Below the pieces are notes generated by a model that saw only the letters and a list, made by a program, of their open reading frames with translations, was not told the origin of the DNA and searched no databases. DNA of 20,800 bases from an uncultured Bacteroides sp. GTDB taxonomy: Bacteria; Bacteroidota; Bacteroidia; Bacteroidales; Bacteroidaceae. The stretch covers positions 1 to 20,800 of the forward strand of contig CABUKU010000038.1 of assembly GCA_902492205.1 (NCBI GenBank), written 5' to 3'. Made by a program: the position numbers and the translations under genes. Below, one piece after another: positions 12,982 to 20,800 of the stretch; position 1 is the stretch's first letter, and each line of letters begins with the position of its first letter.

Positions 12982-15411
12982 ATGAAAAAAAGATTTTTGT
13001 ATCTTCTCCTTGGCTTGTTTTTTACATCTACCGGATGCCAACAAGCTAAGAAAGACATTGTAAATGAGTACAATGTTATCCCTTTACCTAATCAACTTGT
13101 TCCGAAAGACGGACGATTTGAGTTAAACAACAACGTAATTGTCAACGCCCTGTCATGTTCTCCCGAAGTACAGGTTATTGCCGACAACTTCATTCAGCAG
13201 ATCAACACCACTTCGGGTATCAAACTGAAAAAAGCGGAGAAAGAACACGAAGGAGCACCTGTTATCAGTTTCGTTACTGTCCCCGGAATGGAAAAAGAGG
13301 CTTACAAACTATCTGTATCTCCCTCTCTTATCACAATCAGTGCAACAGAACCTAACGGTTTCTTCTACGGAATACAGACATTGTATCAATTACTCCCTGC
13401 CGAAGTATACGGACAAACAAAAGCAAAAGCAGAATGGTCTGTTCCCTGTGTGGAAGTTGAAGACGCTCCACGCCTTCAGTATCGTGGTCTGATGTTGGAC
13501 CCTTGCCGTCATTTCGTTTCTACGGATTATATCTATAAATTCATCGATATGCTTGCCATCAACAAGATGAATACCATGCACTGGCACCTCACTGATGACC
13601 AAGGATGGAGAATAGAAATAAAGAAATATCCAAAACTAACGGAAATCGGTTCGAAAAGAAAAGAAACACTCATAGGATATTACTATGAAAACTATCCGTT
13701 TGTATTCGACGGTAAAGAGCACGGAGGATATTACACACAAGAAGAAATTAAAGATATTGTTGCTTACGCAGCAAGTAAATACATTACCGTTATTCCTGAA
13801 ATAGAAATGCCGGGACATGCTATCGCTGCTGTTTCTTCTTATCCCGAATTGTCATGCAACCCGGAAGCCAAACATGAAGTTACCGGACTTTGGGGAGTAT
13901 TCGACGATGTATTCTGCCCCAGAGAAGAAACCTTCACATTCCTTGAAGGTGTAATGGACGAAGTTATTGAACTATTCCCCAGCAGTTATATCCATATTGG
14001 TGGCGATGAATGCCCCAAAACAGAATGGAAGAACAACGCTTTCTGCCAGAATCTAATTAAACAGCTCGGTTTGAAAGACGATACTACTCCTAACAAAGTA
14101 GACGGTAAGAAACATACGAAAGAAGAAAAGTTACAGAGCTATTTCATCGGACGTATGGAAAAATACCTGAATGGCAAAGGCCGTAACATCATCGGATGGG
14201 ATGAAATACTCGAAGGTGGTCTTGCACCCAATGCAACCGTTATGTCATGGCGCGGAGCCGAAGGCGGAATCATCGCAGCTAAAGCCGGTCACAACGCTAT
14301 CATGACTGCAAGCCCATACATGTATCTCGATACATACCAAGAACCTGCCGACGTAGCTCCCAATACAATCGGAGGATATATGACTCTGAAAGCTGTATAT
14401 AGTTTTAATCCGGTAGCTGATGATGCCGACGAAATGTTGAAAAAACACATCATCGGTTTACAGGCCAACTTGTGGTCCGAATACATGGGTAACATCGAAC
14501 GCAGAGACTATCAGGCTTTCCCACGCGTAATGGCAGTTGCCGAATCTGCATGGACTCAGAACAAGAATAAAGACTTTAAGAATTTCTGCGAGTGCATGGC
14601 TGAAGAGTTCCGTCGTTTGGATATTCTCGACATCAAGGCTTGCCGCAATTTCTTTGATGTAAACTTCAATACAAAAACGGACAACGGTGTGTTAAAAGTA
14701 TATATGGAAACATTCTATCCGAACGGAAGCATCCATTATACAACAGACGGAAGTTTGCCAACCGCTGAATCTCCTGTTTATACAGAAGCATTCCCATTGG
14801 AAGGTAACATCAATCTGCAAGCTGCTGTGTTTGACGGTAAAGATATGGTGGGTAAAGTCACAAGTAAAGCCCTTTATGGTAACCTGATTGCAGGAAAATC
14901 ATATACCGTAACTCCGGAAAACAACGGTTGGAAAGGTGATATTCTTGGCGAAAATGACATGGTAGGTGCCGACACTATTACTTTAGGATTAACTAACGGA
15001 AAACGCGGATATCCCCAAAGTTACACTCCCTGGGTAGGCTTCAATGCAGACAAGGAAGTGGTATTTACCGCAAAACTCGATGCGCCTGCCAAAGTTAGCA
15101 AAGTAGTATTCGGAACCCTTCATAATCCTGCTTACAGCATTCTTCCTGCAAGTGCAGCCGTAGTAGAAGTATCGGCAGACGGTAAAAACTTCAAAGAAGT
15201 TGCCAACCAGTCATTCAAATATGACATTGCTCCGAGAGGCAGACAGATGTTTACCAACAATGTAGAATTCCCTGCTACCGAAGCAGAATACGTAAGAGTG
15301 CATATCAAGAATGGCGGAATGATTAAAAACGGAGTTGATTGTATCGACTATCCCAATAAGCCGGCCGAGTTCCCGAGTAATATATTCCTTGATGAAATAG
15401 AAGTATATTAA
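12982..15411 (+). CDS. Beta-N-acetylhexosaminidase, GH20, lipoprotein
   Basis: The protein has 809 residues. The first 19 form a lipoprotein signal (MKKRFLYLLLGLFFTSTGC), with Cys19 as the likely lipid-bearing residue. No acidic stretch follows the Cys, so the usual Bacteroides surface-export tag is missing and a periplasmic face is more likely. A GH20b-like domain (about 30-165) precedes the GH20 barrel (about 166-540). The barrel has MHWHLTDDQGWRIEIKKYPK and IHIGGDECPKTEW, with the catalytic pair Asp342-Glu343. Next come a chitobiase-type segment (SIHYTTDGSLPTAESPVY, about 585-605) and an F5/8 type C-like carbohydrate-binding domain to the end. The enzyme would release terminal GlcNAc or GalNAc from glycans. 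It lies 43 nt after the Crp-like gene and may be co-transcribed. Confidence 0.95.
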   Translation: MKKRFLYLLLGLFFTSTGCQQAKKDIVNEYNVIPLPNQLVPKDGRFELNNNVIVNALSCSPEVQVIADNFIQQINTTSGIKLKKAEKEHEGAPVISFVTVPGMEKEAYKLSVSPSLITISATEPNGFFYGIQTLYQLLPAEVYGQTKAKAEWSVPCVEVEDAPRLQYRGLMLDPCRHFVSTDYIYKFIDMLAINKMNTMHWHLTDDQGWRIEIKKYPKLTEIGSKRKETLIGYYYENYPFVFDGKEHGGYYTQEEIKDIVAYAASKYITVIPEIEMPGHAIAAVSSYPELSCNPEAKHEVTGLWGVFDDVFCPREETFTFLEGVMDEVIELFPSSYIHIGGDECPKTEWKNNAFCQNLIKQLGLKDDTTPNKVDGKKHTKEEKLQSYFIGRMEKYLNGKGRNIIGWDEILEGGLAPNATVMSWRGAEGGIIAAKAGHNAIMTASPYMYLDTYQEPADVAPNTIGGYMTLKAVYSFNPVADDADEMLKKHIIGLQANLWSEYMGNIERRDYQAFPRVMAVAESAWTQNKNKDFKNFCECMAEEFRRLDILDIKACRNFFDVNFNTKTDNGVLKVYMETFYPNGSIHYTTDGSLPTAESPVYTEAFPLEGNINLQAAVFDGKDMVGKVTSKALYGNLIAGKSYTVTPENNGWKGDILGENDMVGADTITLGLTNGKRGYPQSYTPWVGFNADKEVVFTAKLDAPAKVSKVVFGTLHNPAYSILPASAAVVEVSADGKNFKEVANQSFKYDIAPRGRQMFTNNVEFPATEAEYVRVHIKNGGMIKNGVDCIDYPNKPAEFPSNIFLDEIEVY

Positions 15412-15415
15412 ATAA

Positions 15416-15455
15416 AAAACATACAGACGTTTGCAATGAAATGTCTGTATGTTTT
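15416..15455 (+). terminator. Hairpin terminator after the hexosaminidase gene
   Basis: AAAACATACAGAC (15416-15428) pairs fully with GTCTGTATGTTTT (15443-15455) around a 14-nt loop. The T-run is short, and a second, stronger hairpin follows. Confidence 0.6.
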
Positions 15456-15460
15456 CAGAG

Positions 15461-15500
15461 AAAGTCCCAATGTTTCAACAGAAACATTGGGACTTTTTTT
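15461..15500 (+). terminator. Strong intrinsic terminator between convergent genes
   Basis: AAAGTCCCAATGTTTC (15461-15476) pairs perfectly over 16 bp with 15481-15496 around AACA, followed by more T residues to 15500. It ends + strand transcripts. The minus strand carries the same stem followed by only a short T-run, so it may also slow transcription leaving kdsA, which ends at 15505. Confidence 0.88.
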
Positions 15501-15504
15501 ATAA

Positions 15505-16311
15505 TCACTTTACCGCTTCGCGGATTCTTACCAGCTTAGTAAGCAAATCTTCCAACAAATCAAGCTTAAGCATGTTTGCACCGTCACTCTTCGCCACAGC
15601 AGGATTTTCATGCGTTTCTATAAACAAGCCGTCCACTCCCACTGCAACTCCGGCTTTTGCGACTGTTTCAATCAACTGAGGCATACCTCCCGTTACTCCA
15701 CTTGTTTGGTTAGGTTGCTGCAACGAGTGAGTTACATCCAGTATAACCGGGAAGCCGAAAGTCTGCATTTCGGGTATTCCGCGATAATCAATGACCAAAT
15801 CCTGATAACCGAAAGTCGTACCGCGCTCAGTCAGCATCACATGTTGATTACCGGCTTCCACAACCTTATCGGCAGCGAAGCGCATGGCAAGTGGAGAAAG
15901 GAACTGACCTTTCTTGATATTCACAATCTTTCCGGTTTTGGCAGCAGCCACCAATAAATCGGTTTGCCGGCAAAGAAAAGCAGGTATTTGCAAAATGTCG
16001 GTATATTCGGCCGCCATCAAAGCTTCTTCGGCAGCATGTATATCTGTAACAGTAGGGACACCAAATGTATCACGCACTTTCTTTAATACTTTCAAAGCCT
16101 TCTCGTCACCTATTCCCATAAATGAATCCAGACGTGAACGGTTTGCTTTGCGATAAGAACCCTTAAACACAAAAGGGATGCGCAGTTTGTCGGTAATGTT
16201 CACAATGCGTTCGGCAATGCGGAGTGCCATATCTTCCCCCTCAATTACACAAGGGCCTGCCAATAAAAAGAAATTTCCCGAATCGGAATTCCTTAAATCT
16301 TTTATAGTCAT
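15505..16311 (-). CDS. kdsA: 3-deoxy-D-manno-octulosonate 8-phosphate synthase
   Basis: The enzyme condenses phosphoenolpyruvate with arabinose 5-phosphate to give KDO 8-phosphate, a precursor of the inner core of lipopolysaccharide. The 268-residue length is typical. Family motifs visible are LLAGPCVIEG (17-26), FKGSYRKANRS, LTERGTTFGYQDL and VDGLFIETHENP. Cys21 in AGPC, with His195, Glu232 and Asp243, reproduces the metal-ligand set of class II (metal-dependent) KDO8P synthases; the E. coli class I enzyme has Asn at the Cys position. It is the third gene of a unit with miaA and a lipid kinase, starting 21 nt after the kinase stop. Confidence 0.96.
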   Translation of the reverse strand: MTIKDLRNSDSGNFFLLAGPCVIEGEDMALRIAERIVNITDKLRIPFVFKGSYRKANRSRLDSFMGIGDEKALKVLKKVRDTFGVPTVTDIHAAEEALMAAEYTDILQIPAFLCRQTDLLVAAAKTGKIVNIKKGQFLSPLAMRFAADKVVEAGNQHVMLTERGTTFGYQDLVIDYRGIPEMQTFGFPVILDVTHSLQQPNQTSGVTGGMPQLIETVAKAGVAVGVDGLFIETHENPAVAKSDGANMLKLDLLEDLLTKLVRIREAVK

Positions 16312-16332
16312 ATCTTTGGTTGTTTGTTAAAT

Positions 16333-17259
16333 TTAATTCGGAATAATCACAGTAGCCGCTTCCGGCAAAATACCTACTTCGATAGGAAAATGTTTTGGTA
16401 AGATACGTCCGTCGAGATCAACAGATGCATTACGGGCACGGAATATCCTTACCTTACGTGTGCGGTAAGATTTTACCATCTTATGATTAAGTAAACGCCC
16501 CTGAATAAGCATCCACAACCCCAACATCAACTGACCGGATTCCGGGCGATAGATAACCGATACATCCAACCAACCGTTATAAGGAACAGCACTCGGAGTT
16601 TGTCCGTATCCTCGTGCACTACCCACACAAACAGTCATGATGCGACCACGAATGTGTTCGTCATTTATACGCAAATGCATACGGTATAGTTTCCGTTCCC
16701 AAAACAACAGGAATAATGCTGCCACGTAAGAAAGGAACTTCACGCCCCAGAAACGCTTGGTTTGATCGGTAATCTTCACAATTCTTGCACCCAAACCTAT
16801 ATTAACGGCATTCAGGAAATAACGGCGCGTATGCTTTTCACCATCGAAATAAGTGCAATAGCCCACGTCTATCCTGCGTTTACGATGATTGATAATCCAA
16901 TCCACCGCTTCTTTATAATCCATGCTCAAATCCCAATACTTGGCAAAATCATTACCTATACCGTTTGGAATTATACCAATCGCTACTTCACTTTTATCTT
17001 CAACATCGGAAGTCATGATTCCGTTTATGGCATCGTTCAATGCGCCATCGCCTCCCACAATAACGATAGTCTTATAGCCGTTATTGGCAAGCGTGCGTGA
17101 AAGGCGTTCCACAGAACCAAAACCTTCGGATTGCACATAGTCAAAGCCCACTTGTTTTGATTCTATGTACTCTTTTATTTCTTTCCAGCGTTTCTGAACC
17201 TTTCTTGTTCCCGCCTTGGGATTATAAATAATACCCCATTTGTTAGGATCTACCGCCAT
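16333..17259 (-). CDS. Diacylglycerol kinase-family lipid kinase (DgkB/YegS type)
   Basis: The 308-residue protein has the DAGK catalytic domain at the N-terminus. YNPKAG (12-17) and VGGDGALNDAINGI (68-81) contain the GGDG nucleotide-binding loop, and GIIPNGIGNDFA (95-106) is the second family motif (usually GTxNDFA, here with Ile for Thr). The C-terminal half is the beta-sandwich domain of this fold (NIGLGARIV, VCVGSARGYG). It would phosphorylate diacylglycerol or a related lipid at the inner membrane. YegS-like lipid kinases and sphingolipid-type kinases share the fold, and Bacteroides makes sphingolipids, so the substrate is open. The ATG at 17259 is 1 nt after the miaA stop, implying translational coupling. 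Confidence 0.9.
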   Translation of the reverse strand: MAVDPNKWGIIYNPKAGTRKVQKRWKEIKEYIESKQVGFDYVQSEGFGSVERLSRTLANNGYKTIVIVGGDGALNDAINGIMTSDVEDKSEVAIGIIPNGIGNDFAKYWDLSMDYKEAVDWIINHRKRRIDVGYCTYFDGEKHTRRYFLNAVNIGLGARIVKITDQTKRFWGVKFLSYVAALFLLFWERKLYRMHLRINDEHIRGRIMTVCVGSARGYGQTPSAVPYNGWLDVSVIYRPESGQLMLGLWMLIQGRLLNHKMVKSYRTRKVRIFRARNASVDLDGRILPKHFPIEVGILPEAATVIIPN

Positions 17260-17260
17260 A

Positions 17261-18178
17261 TCATTCAGTAATTAATTTCTTTATACGTTCTACCTTATCT
17301 TCCATTGGCAAAGTTGCATCCAACCAATGAATAGTGAATCCTCTGCGCTCCATTCCCCGGAACCACGTCATCTGGCGCTTGGCAAACTGGTGGATAGCTA
17401 TTTCCAGTTGGGTAAACATTTCCTCAAAAGACAACTCACCAATAGCATATAATGTCAGGTATTTATATTCAAGCCCATAGTAAATGAGATCATCGGGATG
17501 TATCCCCTTGTCGAGCAGGCTTCTTACTTCGTCCACCATGCCTTCATCCAAACGCTGACGCAAACGGCGGGTTATCTTCCCACGACGTAATTCCCTGTCT
17601 ATGTCAACCCCTATTATCAAACTGTTCAAAGGAGGAAACTCACGATGAGTTATGTCATTTTCCCGGTAATACTCTTCAATCTCAATAGCACGGATTGCAC
17701 GTTTCACAGTGTCAACATCGGTTGTGTTATGCAATTCTTTGTAAGAACGAAGTATCCCGGTCAGTTCTTCCAAAGATTTATCAGCCAAACGTTCCCTTAG
17801 TTCGGGATTCTCGGGTACGGGAATCAGTTTATAGCCTTTCAGCACCGATTCCAGATACATTCCCGTTCCTCCACATAAAACAGGCAATTTACCCTTTTGT
17901 TTTATTTCTTCGTAAGCTTTCAAGAAATCACGCTGATACTCAAACACATTATATTTGTAGCCCGGTTCCACAATATCAATCAAATGATAGGGAATGTTCT
18001 TGCCTTTCACCACATAATCCACTAAATCTTTCCCTGTTCCCAAGTCCATTTGCCTGTATATCTGGCGGCTGTCGGCACTGATAATTTCCGTGTCGAGTTC
18101 GTAAGCTAAAGCTGCTGCCAAAGGTGTTTTACCCGAAGCCGTAGGTCCAAGAATTGTGATTAAGTCGTAGTTCGTCAT
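17261..18178 (-). CDS. miaA: tRNA dimethylallyltransferase
   Basis: The enzyme adds a dimethylallyl group to N6 of A37 in tRNAs that read codons starting with U. From the ATG at 18178 it has 305 residues, normal for MiaA. The P-loop GPTASGKT (11-18) is followed by ISADSRQIYRQMDLGTGKD, the family's substrate loop (usually DSMQVY), and PYHLID. Later motifs include LCGGTGMYLESVL and QFAKRQMTWFRGM. A longer in-frame form would need a TTG at 18190 that has no ribosome-binding support. It opens the unit with the lipid kinase and kdsA. A -7 box at 18201-18208 and a 10-nt repeat sit just before the start. Confidence 0.96.
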   Translation of the reverse strand: MTNYDLITILGPTASGKTPLAAALAYELDTEIISADSRQIYRQMDLGTGKDLVDYVVKGKNIPYHLIDIVEPGYKYNVFEYQRDFLKAYEEIKQKGKLPVLCGGTGMYLESVLKGYKLIPVPENPELRERLADKSLEELTGILRSYKELHNTTDVDTVKRAIRAIEIEEYYRENDITHREFPPLNSLIIGVDIDRELRRGKITRRLRQRLDEGMVDEVRSLLDKGIHPDDLIYYGLEYKYLTLYAIGELSFEEMFTQLEIAIHQFAKRQMTWFRGMERRGFTIHWLDATLPMEDKVERIKKLITE

Positions 18179-18180
18179 CG

Positions 18181-18208
18181 TAATGTACAATTATAATGTA
18201 CAAAGATA
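18181..18208 (-). promoter_or_regulatory. miaA promoter -7 box with a direct repeat in the leader
   Basis: The minus strand reads TATCTTTG at 18208-18201. On the + strand TAATGTACAA occurs at 18181-18190 and again at 18194-18203, a 13-nt step. The upstream copy overlaps the -7 box; the other lies between it and the ATG. TGTACA is self-complementary, so the pair also forms an inverted repeat. Confidence 0.6.
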
Positions 18209-18216
18209 ACATAAAA

Positions 18217-19023
18217 TCAATTACTTTCTTCGACAATAAGGGTAACTTTCTCTTTTAAAGCCTTCCATTCGTCTGCTCCAAGAACCGGTTTATATTCCAC
18301 CTCGTTTTCCCTCGCAAGATCAAGTATCTGTTCACTGCGTTGCTTGGAGTCGGGATGCGTACTTATCCATTCTGTCACCGAAGGCAACTGTTCTTCTTCC
18401 GACAGACGGTACAAGAAATCGGCAAAAGGTTGAGGATCGATAGCTGCTTTCATCAGATAAGAAACAGCCATAGCATCGGCCTCACTTTCCAGTGTGCGGT
18501 CATATGCCGTAGACGAAAGCAACTTAGCAGTTTCTTTCAATACTTCCGCACCGTTGCCGTTCGAAGTGATGCCTATCAGAACAGACAGCCCCACTTCTTT
18601 AATCAATTTCTTCATCACATGCCCTTTTTCCATGTGTGCCAACTCGTGTGAGATAACCCCGCACAGTTCCATTTCATTCTTGCACTCAGTAACCAGGGAA
18701 GTATAGATAACCAGATGATTATTGGGAAATGCGAAAGCATTTACTTCTGAATTTTGCAATACGTGAAACTTTATCTTCTTACGTTCAATCCCGTTTTCCC
18801 GGCAGATATGCGTTATCAAAGAATCTATGGGAGCAAGAATAGAATCGGATTCTATGAATGTTTCTGTTTTCGAGAACAGGTCCCAATACATCTCTCCCAG
18901 TTTTTCCTCTACCGAAGTGTTATGTATTCGGAACACGGAAAGCCAGTCTACACGCGAAAAAGCAAATAGCACCACAAGAAAAGTGGCAACAGAAACCAGA
19001 AATTGCAATAATACTTTTTTCAT
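18217..19023 (-). CDS. M48-family zinc metalloprotease
   Basis: From the ATG at 19023 the protein has 268 residues. An N-terminal hydrophobic segment (about 4-22) is a signal peptide or membrane anchor without a lipobox. The M48 domain has HELAH (126-130) and ESEAD (179-183), supplying the two zinc His, catalytic Glu127 and third ligand Glu179. NAFAFPNNHLVIYTSLV precedes it, as in periplasmic M48 proteases such as BepA/LoiP, but no TPR repeats are present. It probably trims or clears envelope proteins in the periplasm. The start codon is 2 nt after the preceding stop (TGATTATG), so it belongs to the unit of three small membrane proteins. Confidence 0.92.
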   Translation of the reverse strand: MKKVLLQFLVSVATFLVVLFAFSRVDWLSVFRIHNTSVEEKLGEMYWDLFSKTETFIESDSILAPIDSLITHICRENGIERKKIKFHVLQNSEVNAFAFPNNHLVIYTSLVTECKNEMELCGVISHELAHMEKGHVMKKLIKEVGLSVLIGITSNGNGAEVLKETAKLLSSTAYDRTLESEADAMAVSYLMKAAIDPQPFADFLYRLSEEEQLPSVTEWISTHPDSKQRSEQILDLARENEVEYKPVLGADEWKALKEKVTLIVEESN

Positions 19024-19025
19024 AA

Positions 19026-19442
19026 TCAAGGCTTACAAATTAAATCGGTTAAACCTCCATATACATACCATTCCACCTGTCTGCCCTGACGCACCTTCAC
19101 CGCTGTAAAGATAGTTGCCGCAAAGTCAACCAGATTAAATATAACCACGGTGAACAGATAAGCGAAATAAAAAGAAGAAACTGTTACAGAACCAAAAAGG
19201 ATTCTCACAGTCCACCAAAACAAAACGGTGTTTGTGCAAAACAATGGTAACTGTGACACCAACGCTTGCGTGCAGTGCCATCTCACATAATATGTACGTT
19301 TTCTGTTTGCCAAATAAAATATAACCGTAGCCAGTAAATTCACGATAGGGAACGGCAATCCTGCCATTGCAGCAAGCAATGACATCAGATAGCTGTTTGC
19401 CGCATGCTCCATTTCATTCTCTTCGGGTTTATAAGTCATCAT
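19026..19442 (-). CDS. DUF4870/Tic20-like small membrane protein
   Basis: The 138-residue protein is strongly hydrophobic, with about three membrane segments (near 15-45, 62-85 and 90-115). The pattern PFPIVNLLATVIFYLANRKRTYYVRWHCTQAL resembles DUF4870-type proteins, in which a charged loop is followed by a conserved (F/V)RxHxxQA motif. No function is established for that family. It overlaps the preceding stop by 4 nt (ATGA), and the M48 protease gene follows after 2 nt. The double ATG at 19442/19439 leaves one residue of doubt about the start. Confidence 0.65.
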   Translation of the reverse strand: MMTYKPEENEMEHAANSYLMSLLAAMAGLPFPIVNLLATVIFYLANRKRTYYVRWHCTQALVSQLPLFCTNTVLFWWTVRILFGSVTVSSFYFAYLFTVVIFNLVDFAATIFTAVKVRQGRQVEWYVYGGLTDLICKP

Positions 19443-19840
19443 AAGCCTTTATATATATTCCAAAGCCAGTTTAATAATACAAGTAAGCAAAAAAAGATAA
19501 GGATGGATCTCTTGCAAAGCACTCTATCCAGCCATTGATAAAAGCGGTAAAAGGAATCATCCCGCCTGCACAGGTCAACAATCAGCCACACGGGTAAGGC
19601 CACCATCAACGCAACTAAAATAATTCCATTGGGATTCAGAAGAAAAGATTCTTTCAGATTACCGTGCAATAACTCCACAACAGCCCGTGTTGAGCCGCAT
19701 GCCGGACACGGAATGTGATAAATTCGTTTAAACAAGCAGACAGAGTGTCCGTTATAAACGTCTGCCCACGAAACAGCAAGCCATACATACCCGGCAATAC
19801 AAGCTATTGCCGAGAGTATGTATAAACTTTTTTTGGTCAT
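19439..19840 (-). CDS. DUF2752 membrane protein
   Basis: The 133-residue protein has the DUF2752 hallmark CPACGSTRA (45-53), here followed by VVELLHGNLKESFLLNPNG. It has about three membrane segments (7-27, 72-92, 113-130) and the typical closing NWLWN. The paired cysteines suggest metal binding or redox use, but the family has no known role. A TM2-domain protein is encoded 9 nt upstream, and a DUF4870-like gene overlaps its end. Association of DUF2752 with TM2 proteins is common in Bacteroidota, so the call is firm even though the function is not. Confidence 0.9.
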   Translation of the reverse strand: MTKKSLYILSAIACIAGYVWLAVSWADVYNGHSVCLFKRIYHIPCPACGSTRAVVELLHGNLKESFLLNPNGIILVALMVALPVWLIVDLCRRDDSFYRFYQWLDRVLCKRSILIFFCLLVLLNWLWNIYKGL

Positions 19841-19849
19841 TCCGCCAAA

Positions 19850-20185
19850 TTAAAGAAGAGTTTGAAGTTTTTGAATATTCTTCTCTCTTGCAGCTTCCAT
19901 AATAAGGAACCAATCAATGATAGTCCATATTCCAAAACCACCGCAAGTAATCAACTTACCAATACCCAATCCCATATCTCCAATAAAGAAACGGTCGATA
20001 CCAAGCGAACCACCGATCAAAGATATAATTAAACAGATTGTAGGATCTTTGAACTGTAATGTTTGAATCATTGTCCATTTAGATTCATCGGCACCTTCGA
20101 GCATTGTTTTGATTGCTGCTATCTGATGAGCCGGAAAAAATTTTCCATTTGCCATAATAAAGGCATCTACTTTTTGTGCATCCAT
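19850..20185 (-). CDS. TM2-domain membrane protein
   Basis: The 111-residue protein has a soluble N-terminal third (1-48) and then a TM2 domain. The domain is a helix with SLIGGSLGIDRFFIGD (55-70), a short turn GLGIGKLITCGGFGIW, and a second helix with DWF (91-93). The glycines and the DRFYxG-like motif between the helices are the signature of the family. No biochemical role is established. It is the first gene of a four-gene unit that ends with an M48 protease. A promoter box lies 42 nt upstream. Confidence 0.92.
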   Translation of the reverse strand: MDAQKVDAFIMANGKFFPAHQIAAIKTMLEGADESKWTMIQTLQFKDPTICLIISLIGGSLGIDRFFIGDMGLGIGKLITCGGFGIWTIIDWFLIMEAAREKNIQKLQTLL

Positions 20186-20226
20186 TGTTTTGTGTTTTTA
20201 AATTAATGATAATTCGTTAATAATCG

Positions 20227-20234
20227 CAAATATA
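20227..20234 (-). promoter_or_regulatory. Probable promoter -7 box of the TM2/DUF2752/DUF4870/M48 unit
   Basis: The minus strand reads TATATTTG, an exact TAnnTTTG match, with TTGG 17 nt upstream (20255-20252) as a possible -33 box. The leader would be about 35 nt, AT-rich and without a Shine-Dalgarno. Confidence 0.6.
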
Positions 20235-20287
20235 TATATTCTTATGATAAACCAAGTCATAATTTGCCAATTATTTGGCTGCCACAT

Positions 20288-20321
20288 AAAAAAAGCCGCT
20301 CCGGTTTCCCGAAGCAGCTTT
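20288..20321 (-). terminator. gapA terminator
   Basis: On the minus strand AAGCTGCTTCGG and CCGGAGCGGCTT form 12 pairs (two of them G-U) around a GAAA tetraloop, followed by seven T residues. It stands 22 nt after the gapA stop. Confidence 0.9.
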
Positions 20322-20342
20322 ATATATCAGGTAATTCTTAAA

Positions 20343-20800
20343 TTACTTGTTAACTGTTGCCATGTGAGCAATCAAGTCAAGAACTTTGTTTGAATAACCG
20401 ATTTCGTTGTCATACCAAGATACAACTTTAACGAAAGTGTCAGTCAAAGCGATACCAGCTTTAGCATCGAAGATAGAAGTACGCGCATCTCCTAAGAAGT
20501 CAGAAGAAACAACTGCATCTTCAGTATAGCCAAGGATACCTTTCAATTCGCCTTCAGAAGCTTCCTTCATTGCAGCACAGATTTCAGCGTAAGTAGCCGG
20601 TTTAGCCAAGTTCACTGTCAAGTCTACTACAGAAACATCCAAAGTAGGAACACGCATTGACATACCAGTCAATTTGCCGTTCAATGCAGGGATAACTTTA
20701 CCTACTGCTTTAGCAGCACCTGTAGAAGAAGGGATAATGTTACCGGAAGCAGCACGACCACCTCTCCAGTCTTTCATAGAAGGACCGTCAACTGTTTTCT
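20343..20800 (-). CDS. gapA: Glyceraldehyde-3-phosphate dehydrogenase, C-terminal part
   Basis: Only about 151 residues of an enzyme of about 335 lie in the window; the gene runs off the right edge. The enzyme oxidises glyceraldehyde 3-phosphate to 1,3-bisphosphoglycerate with NAD in glycolysis. The visible part begins KTVDGPSMKDWRGGRA and holds STGAAKAVGKVIPALNGKLTG, MRVPT and VSWYDNEIGYSNKVLDL, all hallmarks of the catalytic domain. The active-site Cys lies upstream, outside the window. Codon choice is strongly biased, as expected of a highly expressed gene, and a strong terminator follows. Confidence 0.97.
   Translation of the reverse strand, partial: KTVDGPSMKDWRGGRAASGNIIPSSTGAAKAVGKVIPALNGKLTGMSMRVPTLDVSVVDLTVNLAKPATYAEICAAMKEASEGELKGILGYTEDAVVSSDFLGDARTSIFDAKAGIALTDTFVKVVSWYDNEIGYSNKVLDLIAHMATVNK

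Overview
The window looks like a chromosomal segment of a Bacteroides-type bacterium (phylum Bacteroidota). The evidence is a 729-residue class III glutamine synthetase, a GH20 hexosaminidase lipoprotein, an HU-like protein with a C-terminal winged helix, a metal-type KdsA, and repeated matches upstream of genes to the Bacteroides -7 promoter element TAnnTTTG. Shine-Dalgarno sequences are mostly weak or absent, which is also typical. I see no insertion sequence, integrase, phage gene, CRISPR array, tRNA or rRNA.

Layout. 1-408: AT-rich, no convincing gene. 409-1404 (+): tandem GNAT acetyltransferase. 1405-2046 (-): HU/winged-helix DNA-binding protein, whose stop codon abuts the GNAT stop; its leader carries a cluster of CTAACGCACATTAT-like motifs. 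About 2390-2723 (+): candidate structured RNA ending in a strong terminator. 2759-4378 (+): long RluA-family pseudouridine synthase. 9285-4406 (-): tightly packed five-gene unit of HipA-like kinase, DUF3037 protein, two halves of a heterodimeric ABC exporter, and a small four-cysteine protein. 9417-9725 (+): divergent MGMT/ATL-like protein. 9862-12051 (+): glutamine synthetase glnN behind a 22-bp palindrome. 12234-12938 (+): Crp/Fnr-family regulator. 12982-15411 (+): hexosaminidase, then two hairpin terminators. 18178-15505 (-): miaA, lipid kinase, kdsA. 20185-18217 (-): TM2 protein, DUF2752 protein, DUF4870-like protein, M48 metalloprotease. 20343-20800 (-): 3' part of gapA, running off the window.

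Working together. Within each packed unit the genes probably share transcripts: gaps are 1-21 nt, or short overlaps. The glnN, Crp-like and hexosaminidase genes could link nitrogen assimilation with amino-sugar use, but this rests on neighbourhood only. The least explained parts are the structured RNA before the RluA gene, the repeat cluster in the leader of the HU-like gene, and the kinase/DUF3037/exporter unit.
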